Position numbers and translations under genes: made by a program. This document shows positions 1-9,985 of a stretch of DNA of 64,000 bases, one piece after another. Below the pieces are notes generated by a model. That model had not been told where the DNA came from, did not search any database, and was given only the letters and a program-made list of their open reading frames with translations. Origin of the DNA: Pyrus communis (Eukaryota > Streptophyta > Magnoliopsida > Rosales > Rosaceae); NCBI RefSeq assembly GCF_963583255.1, contig NC_084814.1, positions 20,786,262 to 20,850,261 of the forward strand, given 5' to 3'. Position 1 is the stretch's first letter, and the number at the start of each line of letters is the position of its first letter.

Positions 1-1178
1 TTGAAGAACGATTGGATGTGTGGATTTGTTTGTGCTGTTGATCCAAGGGGCCGTTGGGGCTTGATCTTAGGATGAACGATGAACACTTTCTTCAAGGGCC
101 GTCGGGGCTTGATCTTGAAGGTTGATGGATGAGCGGATCTTCAAGGGCTTTTGGGCTTAATCTTGAAGAACGATTGGATGTGTGGATTTGTTGAGGTTGT
201 TGATCCAAAGGGCCGTTGGGGCTTGATCTTAGGATGAACAGTTGATGAACAATGAACACTTTCTTCAAGGGCCGTCGGGGCTTGATCTTGAGTTGGTGGA
301 AGTTCTTCAAGGGCCGTTGGGGCTTGATCTTGAAGGAGGATTTGACGAAGAAACGAAGAGTGCTTTCTTGATCCTTCGGGATTTTCTTGAGAGCTTTAGA
401 ACTTTAAGGCTTCAAGGTTTTGGTGTGTAGAGAAATGTATTTGTGAATTGGTTTTGGTGTGTGTTGGCTTTTCTTGGGAATTTGGATGGTTGGAAGCTTT
501 GGAGTTTCAAAGCTTCAAGGATTTGGGGAATTCTCTTCCAATTTGGGAGTAGAGAAATGTATTTGTGAATTGGTTGATGCTTGATACCTTGATGGAGAAG
601 CCTATTTATAGGCTTTGAGAATGAATCACCACCACAAAATATTTTTTTCCTTTCCAAGCACCATTGCCTAATTTTCCCACTTAATGCAATATTGAAATTG
701 AAGTGGTGTAACTTATGGCCTAATTTCCCACTTAATACCATTTTAAACTTGAAGTGATGTAACTTATGGCCTAATTTCCCACTTAATGCAATATTGAAAT
801 TGAAGTGGTCTAACTTATGGCCTAATTTCCCACTTAACACCATTTTAAACTTGAAATGTGTATGCTTTGTCATTGCCCAAAATGAGAAGAACTTGCTTTG
901 ATCCGTAATGGATTGAAGTGTGCTTGCCTTGTCATTGCCCAACATGAGAAGAAAAACTTGTTTTGATCCTCAATGGATTGAAATGTACTTGCCTTGTCAT
1001 TGCCCAAAATGAGAAGAAAAACTTGTTTAGTCCTTCAAGGGTATTTCTTCCTATTTTGTTGAGTCACACGCCATGTGTACAATTTGTACAACACGTGGCG
1101 TATGCCATGTATGCCTTGACACGTCAAAACTTTAATGCATTGGTGAACATTTGTTTTACTGAAATTTCGATGTCTACA
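1..1178 (-). repeat. 3' LTR (partial) of the gag-only retrotransposon
   Basis: It matches 7577-8754 base for base where I compared it, with a constant offset of 7576. It ends in TCTACA at 1178, the mirror of the TGTAGA start expected on the minus strand. The first 321 bp are outside the window. A TATA-type box lies on the minus strand near 600-618. The short ORFs inside are repeat-derived and not genes. Confidence 0.9.
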
Positions 1179-1195
1179 AATGCCCCCACTTCAAG
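1179..1195 (-). other. Polypurine tract of the gag-only element
   Basis: On the minus strand the sequence directly before the 3' LTR is purine-rich (GAAGTGGGGGCATT). This is the position and composition expected for the primer of plus-strand DNA synthesis, and it supports the element's orientation. Confidence 0.75.
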
Positions 1196-1269
1196 GCGCG
1201 TCGTAGACATGTGTTTGTCACGTGTAGAAGATGCGTTTTGAAGTCCCTTAATGTAGATGTCAACCCAAG

Positions 1270-2453
1270 AGCCGTCGAGGCTTGATCTTGAATTGGGCTG
1301 GAAATTTCTTCAAGGGCCATTGAGGCTTGATCTTGAGTTCGACTGGAAGATTTTCTGGTTTCCTCCAATCGTTGATTTTCCACAGGCTTAGTCTTGAACT
1401 GGGCTGGAGGATTTCTTCAAGGGCCATTGAGGCTTGATCTTGAGTTCGACTGGAAGATTTTCTGGTTTCCTCCAATCGTTGATTTTCCATAGGCTTAGTC
1501 TTGAACTGGGCTGGAAATTTCTTCAAGGGCCATCGAGGCTTGATCTTGAGTTCGACTGGAAGATTTTCTGGTTTCCTCCAACCGTTGATTTTCCTTTGTG
1601 CTACTCTTGAACTGGGCTGGAAATTTCTTCAAAGGCCATCGAGGCTTGATCTTGAGTTCGACTGGAAGATTTTCTGGTTTCCTCCAATCGTTGATTTTCC
1701 TTTGTGCTACTCTTAAACTGGGCAGTAGGAAATTTCTTAAAGGGCCATCGAGGCTTGATTTTGAGTTCGACTGGAAGATTTTCTGGTTTCCTCCAATCGT
1801 TGATTTTCCTTTGTGCTACTCTTGAACTGGGCAGCAGGAAATTTCTTCAAGGGCCATCGAGGCTTGATCTTGAGTTCAACTGGAAGATTTTCTGGTTTCC
1901 TCCAATCGTTGATTTTCCTTTGTGCTACTCTTGAATTGGGCAGCAGGAAATTTCTTCAAGGGCCATCGAGGCTTGATTTTGAGTTCGACTGGAAGATTTT
2001 CTGGTTTCCTCCAATCGTTGATTTTCCTTTGTGCTACTCTTGAACTGGGCAGCAGGAAATTTCTTCAAGGGCCATCGAGGCTTGATCTTGAGTTCAACTG
2101 GAAGATTTTCTGGTTTCCTCCAATCGTTGATTTTCCTTTGTGCTACTCTTGAATTGGGCAGCAGGAAATTTCTTCAAGGGCCATCGAGGCTTGATCTTGA
2201 GTTCGACTGGAAGATTTTCTGGTTTCCTCCAATCGTTGATTTTCCTTTGTGCTACTCTTGAATTGGGCAGCAGGAAATTTCTTCAAGGGCCATCGAGGCT
2301 TGATCTTGAGTTCGACTGGAAGATTTTCTGGTTTCCTCCAATCGTTGATTTTCCTTTGTGCTACTCTTGAATTGGGCAGCAGGAAATTTCTTCAAGGGCC
2401 ATCGAGGCTTGATCTTGAGTTCGACTGGAAGATTTTCTGGTTTCCTCCAATCG
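1270..2453. repeat. Tandem array, about 11 units of 106-109 bp, in the 3' untranslated part of the element
   Basis: The core GGGCCAT(T/C)GAGGCTTGAT recurs near 1314, 1421, 1527, 1633, 1742, 1851, 1960, 2069, 2178, 2287 and 2396. The spacing is 106-107 bp at first and then exactly 109 bp, so the right-hand units are the most homogeneous and probably the newest. Overlapping 70-76-codon ORFs are a by-product of the repeat. The core also resembles a motif scattered through the LTRs. Confidence 0.92.
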
Positions 2454-3523
2454 TCTGAGCTTTACTCCTTTTTTTTCTGTTTCTTTGTTCAATCTCTCCA
2501 ATTCGTATTGAAGAGGGTTAGAGGATAGCTCAGCATATGCAGTTGTTGCTTGTCTCCACATGCTTTAATGTATCATTTTCACTTGCCTTACTTGCTCCCC
2601 TTTGCAGAAGTGGTCCCTTCTCTGGAAGTGTATCAACCGTTGAAGATGATTACTCGAGAGCAACGCTAGGTAAGCAACCAGGGAATAGATTCCAGGCAGT
2701 CGGTTCCAGATCGGAAGACTGACTCCAAGTGCCGGCTGATTGCTTCTTTCACTTTGCCATGCGAGTAAGAACAAGGACAAAGGAAAAGACAAGGAAAAAG
2801 CATGATATGAGATACCTTTGCTTTCGACCTTGATGATATGAGATACCTTTGCTTTTGAAGAAGCGGCGAATGGATCAGCACATGTATTTGTTGTGCTTGT
2901 CTCCACATACTTCAATCTACCGTTTCCTCCTGGGTCATCTGTACTCCAGGCATCTGGTATCTTCTTTGGGGAAGAAGAAAAAATTGAGTATTTCGAAAGG
3001 CTTTGCTGGGAGTGCGCCCTCAGAGGTGAGGAAGAGTTGGGCATTTTTTTTTTCAGGTATGCCTTGCCATAAAAGATGAAGGTCGACATATATAGGGATT
3101 TCCCAATAGCAAGTGGTGGTTATGTTCTTTTACCCTTGTCGACAAACGTCTCTTCGATTTTTTAACAAGCGTCTCTTCGATTTCTGAGCGAGCGCCTCTT
3201 CGAAAAAAATAGTCACGGGTGCGGCTCTGTCACCACGCTTGTTGGCAAAGGCGCGTAGTTGGGATGATAAACTTCACGTGTTTTCAACTTTGTCAGAGAT
3301 CTTTTGACAAAGTTGAACGCGTTATCTGAAAAGCCGCGAAAGCGTCGCCGAACTTCACGCAGGAAAATCCGATTTTTTGAATCGGTGGTCGTGTCGCCTT
3401 GGCTTTTTATAGAGGTATCAATTACCTCCAACATGCACACTTTGAAGATCGCCCGTTTGTGAAAATCTTCTTCGGCCCTTTCTGATTTTACTCCATCCAC
3501 CTTTCTCTTTTAACCTTTTGACA
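2454..3523. other. Internal non-coding stretch between tandem array and antisense ORF
   Basis: No convincing gene. A 27-bp segment is duplicated in tandem near 2806-2858, and the stretch around 2525-2575 recurs in diverged form near 2870-2925. TATA-like strings lie near 3089-3096 and 3402-3410 on the plus strand and could serve the ORF starting at 3524. ORFs on the minus strand here (2565-3089, 3213-3500) resemble nothing I know. Confidence 0.5.
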
Positions 3524-4144
3524 ATGGCTAACCCGTCTAACATTTGCTTAGATTTGAGTCTCAGCAGTGATCCGAGTGCGCCGCGTCAGGTAAATGTATG
3601 GTGCCCTTCTTTCTTATCTTCTAATGGCCCTTTGACAGGTGAAGATTCTGTGATGAAGGACGCAACAACAGCTACGATAGTAGCTAGGAACTTCCTCACT
3701 CCAAAAGATAGTAGGCTGCTTTCAGAACGGTCCGATGAGTTGGCCGTTCAAGAGTCCCTAACTCTCAGTGTTCAGTGCGCAGGCTCTGTATCCAACATGG
3801 GCCAACGCCTACTTGCTCGATCCCGCCAAGTGGAATCATTGATGGCGGAGGTGGAAACTCTTAAGCAAGAGATCAAACAGCTTAAGCACGAGAATAGAAG
3901 TTTGCATGTGCTTGCAAATAACTATTCGACGGGCATGAAGAGGAAGCTTGATGAGCTGCAAGAATCCAGTGGTCGAATTCAAAGTGACCGTCAAAGTGAC
4001 CGTCAAAGGCTTGCTGCTTTTTTCCAGAGGCACCTTTTTCCTGGCTCATCTAGCGTTCCACCAAGTATTGAGGCCTCTTCTTTGATGCCTCCCGCTTCTG
4101 TAGTTTTCCCAAGTAGTGGGGCTTCACGTGAACAACCTTTATGA
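3524..4144 (+). CDS. Antisense ORF of the retrotransposon, 206-aa coiled-coil protein of unknown function
   Basis: An open frame of 206 codons runs opposite to the element's own gag, in the position where Tat-lineage elements such as Grande and Retand carry an extra antisense ORF. I chose the ATG at 3524; the upstream in-frame codon is TTG. The N-terminus is acidic and polar and begins ANPSNICLDLSLSS, an EAR-like LxLxL string. Residues about 95-150 are a charged heptad-like helix (MAEVETLKQEIKQLKHENRS) predicted to form a coiled coil. The C-terminus is Ser/Pro-rich. There is no membrane segment or catalytic motif. Poly-T follows directly after the stop. The function is unknown; it could be a captured host fragment or a regulator of the element. 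Confidence 0.6.
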   Translation: MANPSNICLDLSLSSDPSAPRQVNVWCPSFLSSNGPLTGEDSVMKDATTATIVARNFLTPKDSRLLSERSDELAVQESLTLSVQCAGSVSNMGQRLLARSRQVESLMAEVETLKQEIKQLKHENRSLHVLANNYSTGMKRKLDELQESSGRIQSDRQSDRQRLAAFFQRHLFPGSSSVPPSIEASSLMPPASVVFPSSGASREQPL

Positions 4145-4153
4145 AAGCTCCAT

Positions 4154-4184
<31 letters not shown>

Positions 4185-4401
4185 GTACGCACTTGTAATT
4201 TCTCGGAGATCAATGAACATGCTTTACTTATTTAGTGTATTGTGCTAAATACAGATAAAACATATACATCACCAAGATGTGTTATTTCCTCTTTTTTTTT
4301 TTTTTTGATGATGTGACTGTACTTGAAGTTTTGAAGTTTCAAGTTGCCTACGTACCCTTGGTTGAGGAGGGATCAAGTCATGACGTAGTTCAAAATGAGT
4401 G

Positions 4402-4432
<31 letters not shown>

Positions 4433-4477
4433 GATGATTTTGCCGTACACAGTTTATGCTCTTGCGGGCCAGGAGCG
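4145..4477. repeat. Poly-T tracts downstream of antisense ORF
   Basis: Three long T runs (about 4155-4184, 4291-4306, 4408-4432) separated by ordinary sequence. On the minus strand, which is the element's transcript, these are poly-A runs. No gene seen. Confidence 0.8.
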
Positions 4478-4805
4478 TTTGGTGCCGTTTGCAGTTTCAG
4501 CTCGTGCAGGCAATGAGCGTTTTGGTGCCGTTTGCAGTTTCAGCTCGTGCAGGCAATGAGCGTTTTGGTGTCACCTTTTAGGCTCGTGCGAACGAGGAGC
4601 TTGTGGTGTCGTTTGCAGTTTCAACTCGTGCAGACAAGGAGCTTTTGGTTGTCGCCTTTTAGGCTCGTGCGAACGAGGAGCATGTGGTGTCGTTTGCAGT
4701 TTCAACTCGTGCAGACAAGGAGCTTTTGGTTGTCGCCTTTTAGGCTCGTGCGAACGAGGAGCATTGGTTATCGCCTTTTATGCTCGTGCGAACGAGGAGC
4801 GTGTT
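4478..4805. repeat. 81-bp tandem repeat after gag
   Basis: The marker GTTTGCAGTTTCA occurs at 4487, 4530, 4611 and 4692, giving one 43-bp partial unit and then an exact 81-bp period. Within each unit a short motif (GCTCGTGC...GAGGAGC) is itself repeated. 81 is divisible by three, so a plus-strand ORF stays open through it, but that ORF is low-complexity and probably not expressed. Confidence 0.85.
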
Positions 4806-4813
4806 TGAATTTG

Positions 4814-7183
4814 TCAAACGATCTTAGAGAGGCATTCCTTGCAATCTTCATAGCAAGGAGTCTTGACCGAGTGATTGAAGAAGTCTTTGGGGAAGAAATC
4901 GCGCATTGTGATGGCAACGGACGATCTTTGTGTCATAACTTCCTCATCCTCAACACTTTCATGTAGCTTTGAAGGTTGACAGTAGCTGCTTTGCCCCCTT
5001 TCCGATTGGTGAACTTGTGGAGGAGACCTATGTTTCTTGTGCATTTTCTTTGGAGTGACATAAGTCCATCCTTCAACTTCACTTGACGTGACTGACATGG
5101 TTTTGGAGCATGCCCCCAGCGGTTGAGGTGAAGATTTTGAGTTCAAAGAGCCAGAAGTGACGGTGGTATAGTTTGACTTCACCACATCATTAAGATCTAG
5201 CTCGATGATCCCTTTCTGAGCTAACTTCATGATGAGATCTTTTAGCATAAAGCACTTTTCCGTCGGATGACCAATGAAGCGGTGGAATTTACAGTACCTT
5301 GGACTGTCAGTACGGTTCATCTCTTCCGGCCTTTTGCACTCAGGTAGGTCGATCACCTTTTTGTCAAGCAAGTCTTTCAACATGGCAACCACATCAGAGT
5401 CGGGGAATGGATAAGTCTTCTCCTCAAGCTCCTTCAAAGTGCGTCTACGTATCTCTTGATCACGAAAAGCTTCGGTTTGAATCGCCTTGCCTCGTGTATA
5501 GGTTTTGACTGGAGTTGTGTTGACCGTCATTGCTTCCTTGGTGGGTTTCCACGCAGCCTTATCCACCTTGGGCCCCAAAACTTTGTCATTCTTGTAGTCG
5601 GCGATCTGTTCTTTCTTCCCATGACGGGTGATGCTTAACTCCATATCATGGGCGCGGGTGGCTAACTCCTCAAATGTTCGTGGTTTGATGCCTTGAAGGA
5701 TGTAGTGTAGTCCCCACTGCATGCCTTGAACGCACATCTCAATGGCAGAGGTTTCAGAAAGCCGATCTTTACAATCCAGACTTAAGGAGCGCCATCTATT
5801 TATGTAGTTGATGACATGTTCATCTCTCCACTGTTTCGTATTGGTCAGCTCTAGCATGCTTACAGTACGACGAGTGCTGTAGAAACGGTTGAGGAATTCC
5901 CTTTCTAGCTGGTCCCAACTGTTGATAGACTCGGGTTCGAGGTCGGTGTACCAGTCAAAAGCGTTACTTTTCAGCGAACGTACGAACTGTTTGACAAGGT
6001 AGTCTCCCTCTGTCCCAGCATTGTTGCAAGTTTCAATGAAATGGGCGACATGTTGCTTCGGGTTGCCTTTTCCATCGAACTGCATGAATTTTGGGGGCTG
6101 ATAACCCCTTGGCATCTTCAAAGCATCAATCTTCTTGGAGTAAGGCTTTGAGTACAGTACGGAGTCATGCGAGCTTCCTTCGTACTGTGTCTTGATAGTG
6201 CTTGCGATCATCTCCTGTAGCTGCTGGATAGAGAGAGATTCCATGAACGCCGTTGCTTGGTCTAGCTTCAGCTTCTCTTCGACTTTCCCCACTGGAGGCT
6301 CCTCTTCTTCGTCGACTTCTTTCTTTAATAGGCCAACATTTGGGTCGACTTTCACGTCGAGCAGCGCATCTAGTTGGTTGACAAGTGCGGCAATCTGCAA
6401 GTCCTTCTCTTCCACAGTCTGTGTAAGCTTTGCAATTGCTTCGCTCATCTGAGCCAGTTGTTCTTCAACAGAGGTGACGCCGATGGTCATGACTTGTGCA
6501 ACCAATAGACATGACTTTCCTTCAGACATCCATAGTGCTGATGAAGAACCCCATTGGCCATTTTGGGGTGTCATCTTGTGTGCCTCAATAGCATGCTTTG
6601 GGGCCCCCATCAAGGTCAGGTGGATGACCGACTCGCGCCTTTGATGCTGCTCTTGCTTGCTTAGCAGTACCAACTTTGCAGCGGCATGTTGAGAAGTGGT
6701 TGTGGCACCAATGGATGCTCCATTTGTGGCGGAAGTGCTTATGCTTCTTCCCTTGGTGGTTGCAAGAACGGCTTGTCCCTTGCTTGATGCCATTGATTTT
6801 GGAGGTGTGCTTTGGTTGTTGTCAACTCCGTAACCATGCTCCTTCAACTTCTTTTGAGTCTCGGTGAGGTCGCGATCTTTGTCGTTGACGGTGTTTGAAA
6901 CCTTCTTTCCAAGATTTGAAGAGGAGGCAAAGTCATGCCTAGCCTTTGACATGAGTTCGTAGGCATTTGGGTTAAAGCCTTCTTCGGTCTTCTTAGTTGG
7001 AAGAGAGCTTGGTTTCACTTTGACGCCATGATGTGCCTCCAGACGGTTGATGAGTCCAGCGGTTTGCAAGTTTTTCTCCTCTGCAGTCTTTATCAGCCTT
7101 GCAACTGTTTCCTTCATCTGAACCAGCTGTTTTTCAATGGAGGTAGTGCCGATAGTCATGACTTGTTCTTTGTTTGAAGCCAT
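4814..7183 (-). CDS. gag: Retrotransposon Gag polyprotein (Ty3/gypsy type), no pol
   Basis: The frame is open from 7264, but the part before 7183 overlaps the LTR end and primer site, so I take the ATG at 7183 (MASNKEQ...), giving 789 aa. Numbering below is for the longer frame. The Retrotrans_gag core lies at about residues 390-545 ([33 protein letters not shown]). A zinc-knuckle-like motif with histidine in the second position follows: C658-x2-H661-x4-H666-x4-C671. A segment of about 50 residues (35-84, [16 protein letters not shown]...) is repeated with divergence at 257-306 ([16 protein letters not shown]...), so the N-terminal third looks like an added duplication. The product would form capsid particles and bind RNA. 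The stop is not followed by pol. Confidence 0.88.
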   Translation of the reverse strand: MASNKEQVMTIGTTSIEKQLVQMKETVARLIKTAEEKNLQTAGLINRLEAHHGVKVKPSSLPTKKTEEGFNPNAYELMSKARHDFASSSNLGKKVSNTVNDKDRDLTETQKKLKEHGYGVDNNQSTPPKSMASSKGQAVLATTKGRSISTSATNGASIGATTTSQHAAAKLVLLSKQEQHQRRESVIHLTLMGAPKHAIEAHKMTPQNGQWGSSSALWMSEGKSCLLVAQVMTIGVTSVEEQLAQMSEAIAKLTQTVEEKDLQIAALVNQLDALLDVKVDPNVGLLKKEVDEEEEPPVGKVEEKLKLDQATAFMESLSIQQLQEMIASTIKTQYEGSSHDSVLYSKPYSKKIDALKMPRGYQPPKFMQFDGKGNPKQHVAHFIETCNNAGTEGDYLVKQFVRSLKSNAFDWYTDLEPESINSWDQLEREFLNRFYSTRRTVSMLELTNTKQWRDEHVINYINRWRSLSLDCKDRLSETSAIEMCVQGMQWGLHYILQGIKPRTFEELATRAHDMELSITRHGKKEQIADYKNDKVLGPKVDKAAWKPTKEAMTVNTTPVKTYTRGKAIQTEAFRDQEIRRRTLKELEEKTYPFPDSDVVAMLKDLLDKKVIDLPECKRPEEMNRTDSPRYCKFHRFIGHPTEKCFMLKDLIMKLAQKGIIELDLNDVVKSNYTTVTSGSLNSKSSPQPLGACSKTMSVTSSEVEGWTYVTPKKMHKKHRSPPQVHQSERGQSSYCQPSKLHESVEDEEVMTQRSSVAITMRDFFPKDFFNHSVKTPCYEDCKECLSKIV

Positions 7184-7233
7184 GGACTGTGCTTGAATAT
7201 CTTGAACGGAGACAGAGATGAGAGGTAGAGATA

Positions 7234-7251
7234 GTCCCACCGGGCGTGCCA
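7234..7251 (-). other. Primer binding site of the gag-only element
   Basis: Four bases inside the 5' LTR on the minus strand the sequence begins TGGCACGCCCGGTGGGAC. The TGG start matches the universal tRNA CCA end. I cannot name the tRNA with confidence. Confidence 0.65.
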
Positions 7252-8175
7252 AATTTGTGAACACGAAAGATTCCTTGAAACAAGAAACCAGAATAACGTG
7301 TACAAAATAATATTTTTGTGTTTATGATTTTGGGGTTACGATCTCTCTCAAATTTGGTCCTCTGATTCTATCTTCGTAGGGTGTAGGTTTGTGGATGAGT
7401 TGTTGATCCAAAGGGCCGTCGGGGCTTGATCTAAGGATGAACAGTTGATGAACGGATCTTCAAGGGGCGTTGGGCTTGATCTTGAAGAATGGGTGTATGG
7501 ATTTCTTCAAGGGCTTTTGGGCTTGATCTTGAAGGTTGATGGATGAGCAGATCTTCAAGGGCTTTTGGGCTTAGTCTTGAAGAACGATTGGATGTGTGGA
7601 TTTGTTTGTGCTGTTGATCCAAGGGGCCGTTGGGGCTTGATCTTAGGATGAACGATGAACACTTTCTTCAAGGGCCGTCGGGGCTTGATCTTGAAGGTTG
7701 ATGGATGAGCGGATCTTCAAGGGCTTTTGGGCTTAATCTTGAAGAACGATTGGATGTGTGGATTTGTTGAGGTTGTTGATCCAAAGGGCCGTTGGGGCTT
7801 GATCTTAGGATGAACAGTTGATGAACAATGAACACTTTCTTCAAGGGCCGTCGGGGCTTGATCTTGAGTTGGTGGAAGTTCTTCAAGGGCCGTTGGGGCT
7901 TGATCTTGAAGGAGGATTTGACGAAGAAACGAAGAGTGCTTTCTTGATCCTTCGGGATTTTCTTGAGAGCTTTAGAACTTTAAGGCTTCAAGGTTTTGGT
8001 GTGTAGAGAAATGTATTTGTGAATTGGTTTTGGTGTGTGTTGGCTTTTCTTGGGAATTTGGATGGTTGGAAGCTTTGGAGTTTCAAAGCTTCAAGGATTT
8101 GGGGAATTCTCTTCCAATTTGGGAGTAGAGAAATGTATTTGTGAATTGGTTGATGCTTGATACCTTGATGGAGAA

Positions 8176-8194
8176 GCCTATTTATAGGCTTTGA
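8176..8194 (-). promoter_or_regulatory. TATA box of the LTR promoter
   Basis: On the minus strand GCCTATAAATAGGC is a classic plant LTR TATA box. It is palindromic, so TATTTATA also reads on the plus strand. The same box is at 600-618 in the other LTR. Transcription would begin about 30 bp further along the minus strand, near 8150. Confidence 0.7.
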
Positions 8195-8246
8195 GAATGA
8201 ATCACCACCACAAAATATTTTTTTCCTTTCCAAGCACCATTGCCTA

Positions 8247-8615
8247 ATTTTCCCACTTAATGCAATATTGAAATTGAAGTGGTGTAACTTATGGCCTAAT
8301 TTCCCACTTAATACCATTTTAAACTTGAAGTGATGTAACTTATGGCCTAATTTCCCACTTAATGCAATATTGAAATTGAAGTGGTCTAACTTATGGCCTA
8401 ATTTCCCACTTAACACCATTTTAAACTTGAAATGTGTATGCTTTGTCATTGCCCAAAATGAGAAGAACTTGCTTTGATCCGTAATGGATTGAAGTGTGCT
8501 TGCCTTGTCATTGCCCAACATGAGAAGAAAAACTTGTTTTGATCCTCAATGGATTGAAATGTACTTGCCTTGTCATTGCCCAAAATGAGAAGAAAAACTT
8601 GTTTAGTCCTTCAAG
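8247..8615. repeat. Tandem repeats in U3 of the LTR
   Basis: Two arrays are present. Near 8250-8425 a unit of about 48 bp (TTATGGCCTAATTTCCCACTTAA) occurs four times, alternating between two variants so that the higher-order period is about 96 bp. Near 8445-8612 a unit of about 64 bp (TTGTCATTGCCCAA(A/C)ATGAG) occurs three times. Both lie upstream of the TATA box in the element's orientation, where enhancer repeats are common. The same arrays are in the left LTR (about 671-1036). Confidence 0.8.
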
Positions 8616-8754
8616 GGTATTTCTTCCTATTTTGTTGAGTCACACGCCATGTGTACAATTTGTACAACACGTGGCGTATGCCATGTATGCCTTGACACGT
8701 CAAAACTTTAATGCATTGGTGAACATTTGTTTTACTGAAATTTCGATGTCTACA

Positions 8755-9658
8755 TAGGTGTTGAGAACTATTGCAGCTAAAAAAGAGTGTGAGGATGTTA
8801 ACCTTCGCTAAAAAATTAATCGTGATTTTTTTAGCTGCGATGGTTATCTTCACTATTTTTTTTTTTTTTTGTTGGGTGTTCTTAGACCAATTTCTTTGAG
8901 TGCAGTCATCGTATAAAATAACTATTGCAACTAAAAAAGAGCGCGAGAACATTACAGGGATCAATCCGACTACCTTCAGAAGATGGCAAGGTGTATTTGA
9001 TATTGATGAGTCAACATCGACGATTTACCAAAAAAAAAAAAAAGTACAGGATGACTGTTGAATTGAATGGTTTCAATGAGAATTCGACATTGCACTACGA
9101 GATAATGAAACATATGAGGAAAAAATAAAAAAATAAATCCAAAAGGAAGAGTCACTTCAAATGGATCTAGCAAGATTGCATGGGCTAGTAGTGTGATTTG
9201 TTCATAATTAAATATCATGATCTTTATTAAAAAAAATTCATTTCTAACGTAGTTGAGTAGGGAGAGCATGTTAAATCAATAACGGGAATTGCATGCAACA
9301 TTAATAATGGTGAATGGTGGGGTTTATGAACTAAATGCTAAAATTGCTACATACCCAAAAGCGATAAGAGCATCTGTCAATAATATCGCTCAATAATTCA
9401 GTATTCGATTGGTGCTTTTATAAATTGATTATCCGTTTTATTTTAGTTTATTTTACTTTTGCTTATTTTTTTAATATTTTTAAATTTGTTTTTCTTATTT
9501 TAGATCTTAAAATCAACATTTTTCAAAACTTTGTTTCAAGTAATTAATTAAGATTTCATGTTATATAAATTATTCATTCAATCCTTGTAGAGGACGATCT
9601 TACTTGAGATATACTACGATTACCTTGTTCTCTTGCAAATATTTTTAAGTGTTTTTAT
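8755..9658. repeat. Decayed duplicated block, copy A (segments A, B and C)
   Basis: Segment A (about 8876-9015) recurs at 20916-21060. Segment B (about 9058-9380) recurs at 18976-19290, and at 21289-22310 where a Cassandra element splits it. Segment C (to about 9658) recurs at 19290-19590. Segment A keeps a short open stretch (ENIT.INPTTFRRWQGVFDI) in both copies, but I do not recognise it. A short inverted repeat (GCAGCTAAAAAA and complement) lies at about 8770-8845. Confidence 0.75.
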
Positions 9659-9985
9659 CTATACCTTTGCTGGTGATAAAAATTTTATCAGTTCTGTTGA
9701 TGGTAGCAAAAATGTGTGCTCAAGCCATGTTCTGCCTGATTTTAGATATGTGACCAAGAAGAAAATGTAGGATCCACAGGCGGCGGCACAAGTACTTACA
9801 GTTGTTGCAGAAGCTTTGAGGAAATTGGAATGGTGTTTAAGCGGCCAGACTACTTTTAAGGCAAGGGCAAGATTTAGCCAGAAGCCTTGGCATTGAACCA
9901 AGTGTTCAGTGGCCTAAACCATCTCTTTCGAAAGGTTTGGCAATAACTCTGCGTAGGTTTTTGTAGGCTTCCAAGCCTTCCATCT
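9659..9985 (-). pseudogene. Cytosolic sulfotransferase N-terminal fragment, copy A
   Basis: The minus-strand translation contains QGFWLNLALALK and a damaged PAPS loop (TYLKSGRTWLEH, where plant sulfotransferases have PKSGTTWLKAL). It covers only about the first 110 residues of a family whose members are around 330-350 aa. The N-terminal part before 9901 is in another frame. No downstream catalytic region follows; unrelated repeat segments take its place. It is a dead fragment duplicated together with block A. Confidence 0.7.

Larger units (their letters stand above)
1..8754 (-). mobile_element. Young non-autonomous LTR retrotransposon (gag only, with antisense ORF), left end cut by window
   Basis: Two long direct repeats (1-1178 and 7577-8754) look identical and belong to LTRs reading on the minus strand. 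The order on that strand is 5' LTR (8754-7256), primer binding site (7251-7234), gag (7183-4814), an 81-bp repeat, poly-T tracts, an ORF on the opposite strand (3524-4144), a 107-109-bp tandem array (1270-2453), a polypurine tract, then the 3' LTR. No protease, reverse transcriptase, RNase H or integrase motif was found, so pol must be supplied in trans. Antisense ORFs and tandem arrays before the 3' LTR are known in Tat-lineage Ty3/gypsy elements (Grande, Retand, Ogre); placing this element there is inference. The missing 321 bp of the 3' LTR lie left of the window. Confidence 0.88.
7256..8754 (-). repeat. 5' LTR of the gag-only retrotransposon, 1499 bp
   Basis: On the minus strand it starts TGTAGACATCG at 8754 and ends CGTGTTCACA at 7256, so it has canonical TG...CA ends. 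U3 (right part) holds two tandem arrays. The U5 side (7410-7905) holds about ten irregularly spaced copies of a motif close to TTCAAGGGCCGTCGGGGCTT, related to the core of the 109-bp array. The 1178 bp visible in the other LTR look identical, which points to a recent insertion. TAGGT follows at 8755-8759; the matching target duplication would lie outside the window. Confidence 0.9.

Noticed and set aside
412..945. 177-codon minus-strand ORF, also at 7988-8521
   Set aside because: It lies inside the LTR across tandem repeats, and its translation is itself repetitive. The exact second copy is explained by the LTR pair.
1270..2453. Regular repeats that might suggest a CRISPR array
   Set aside because: Units are about 109 bp and repeated along their whole length with no unique spacers; this is a plant retrotransposon.
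1501..2458. Series of overlapping 69-76-codon ORFs on the plus strand
   Set aside because: They begin with GTG at 109-bp intervals and simply translate the tandem array.
2565..3089. 174-codon minus-strand ORF between array and antisense ORF
   Set aside because: No recognisable similarity; it crosses a small tandem duplication and starts inside poly-T-rich sequence.
4532..4966. 144-codon plus-strand ORF
   Set aside because: It is the 81-bp repeat read in one frame and then the reverse of gag.
7143..7264. Gag start at 7264 instead of 7183
   Set aside because: That start lies inside the LTR and the frame would include the primer binding site; retrotransposon gags begin after it.
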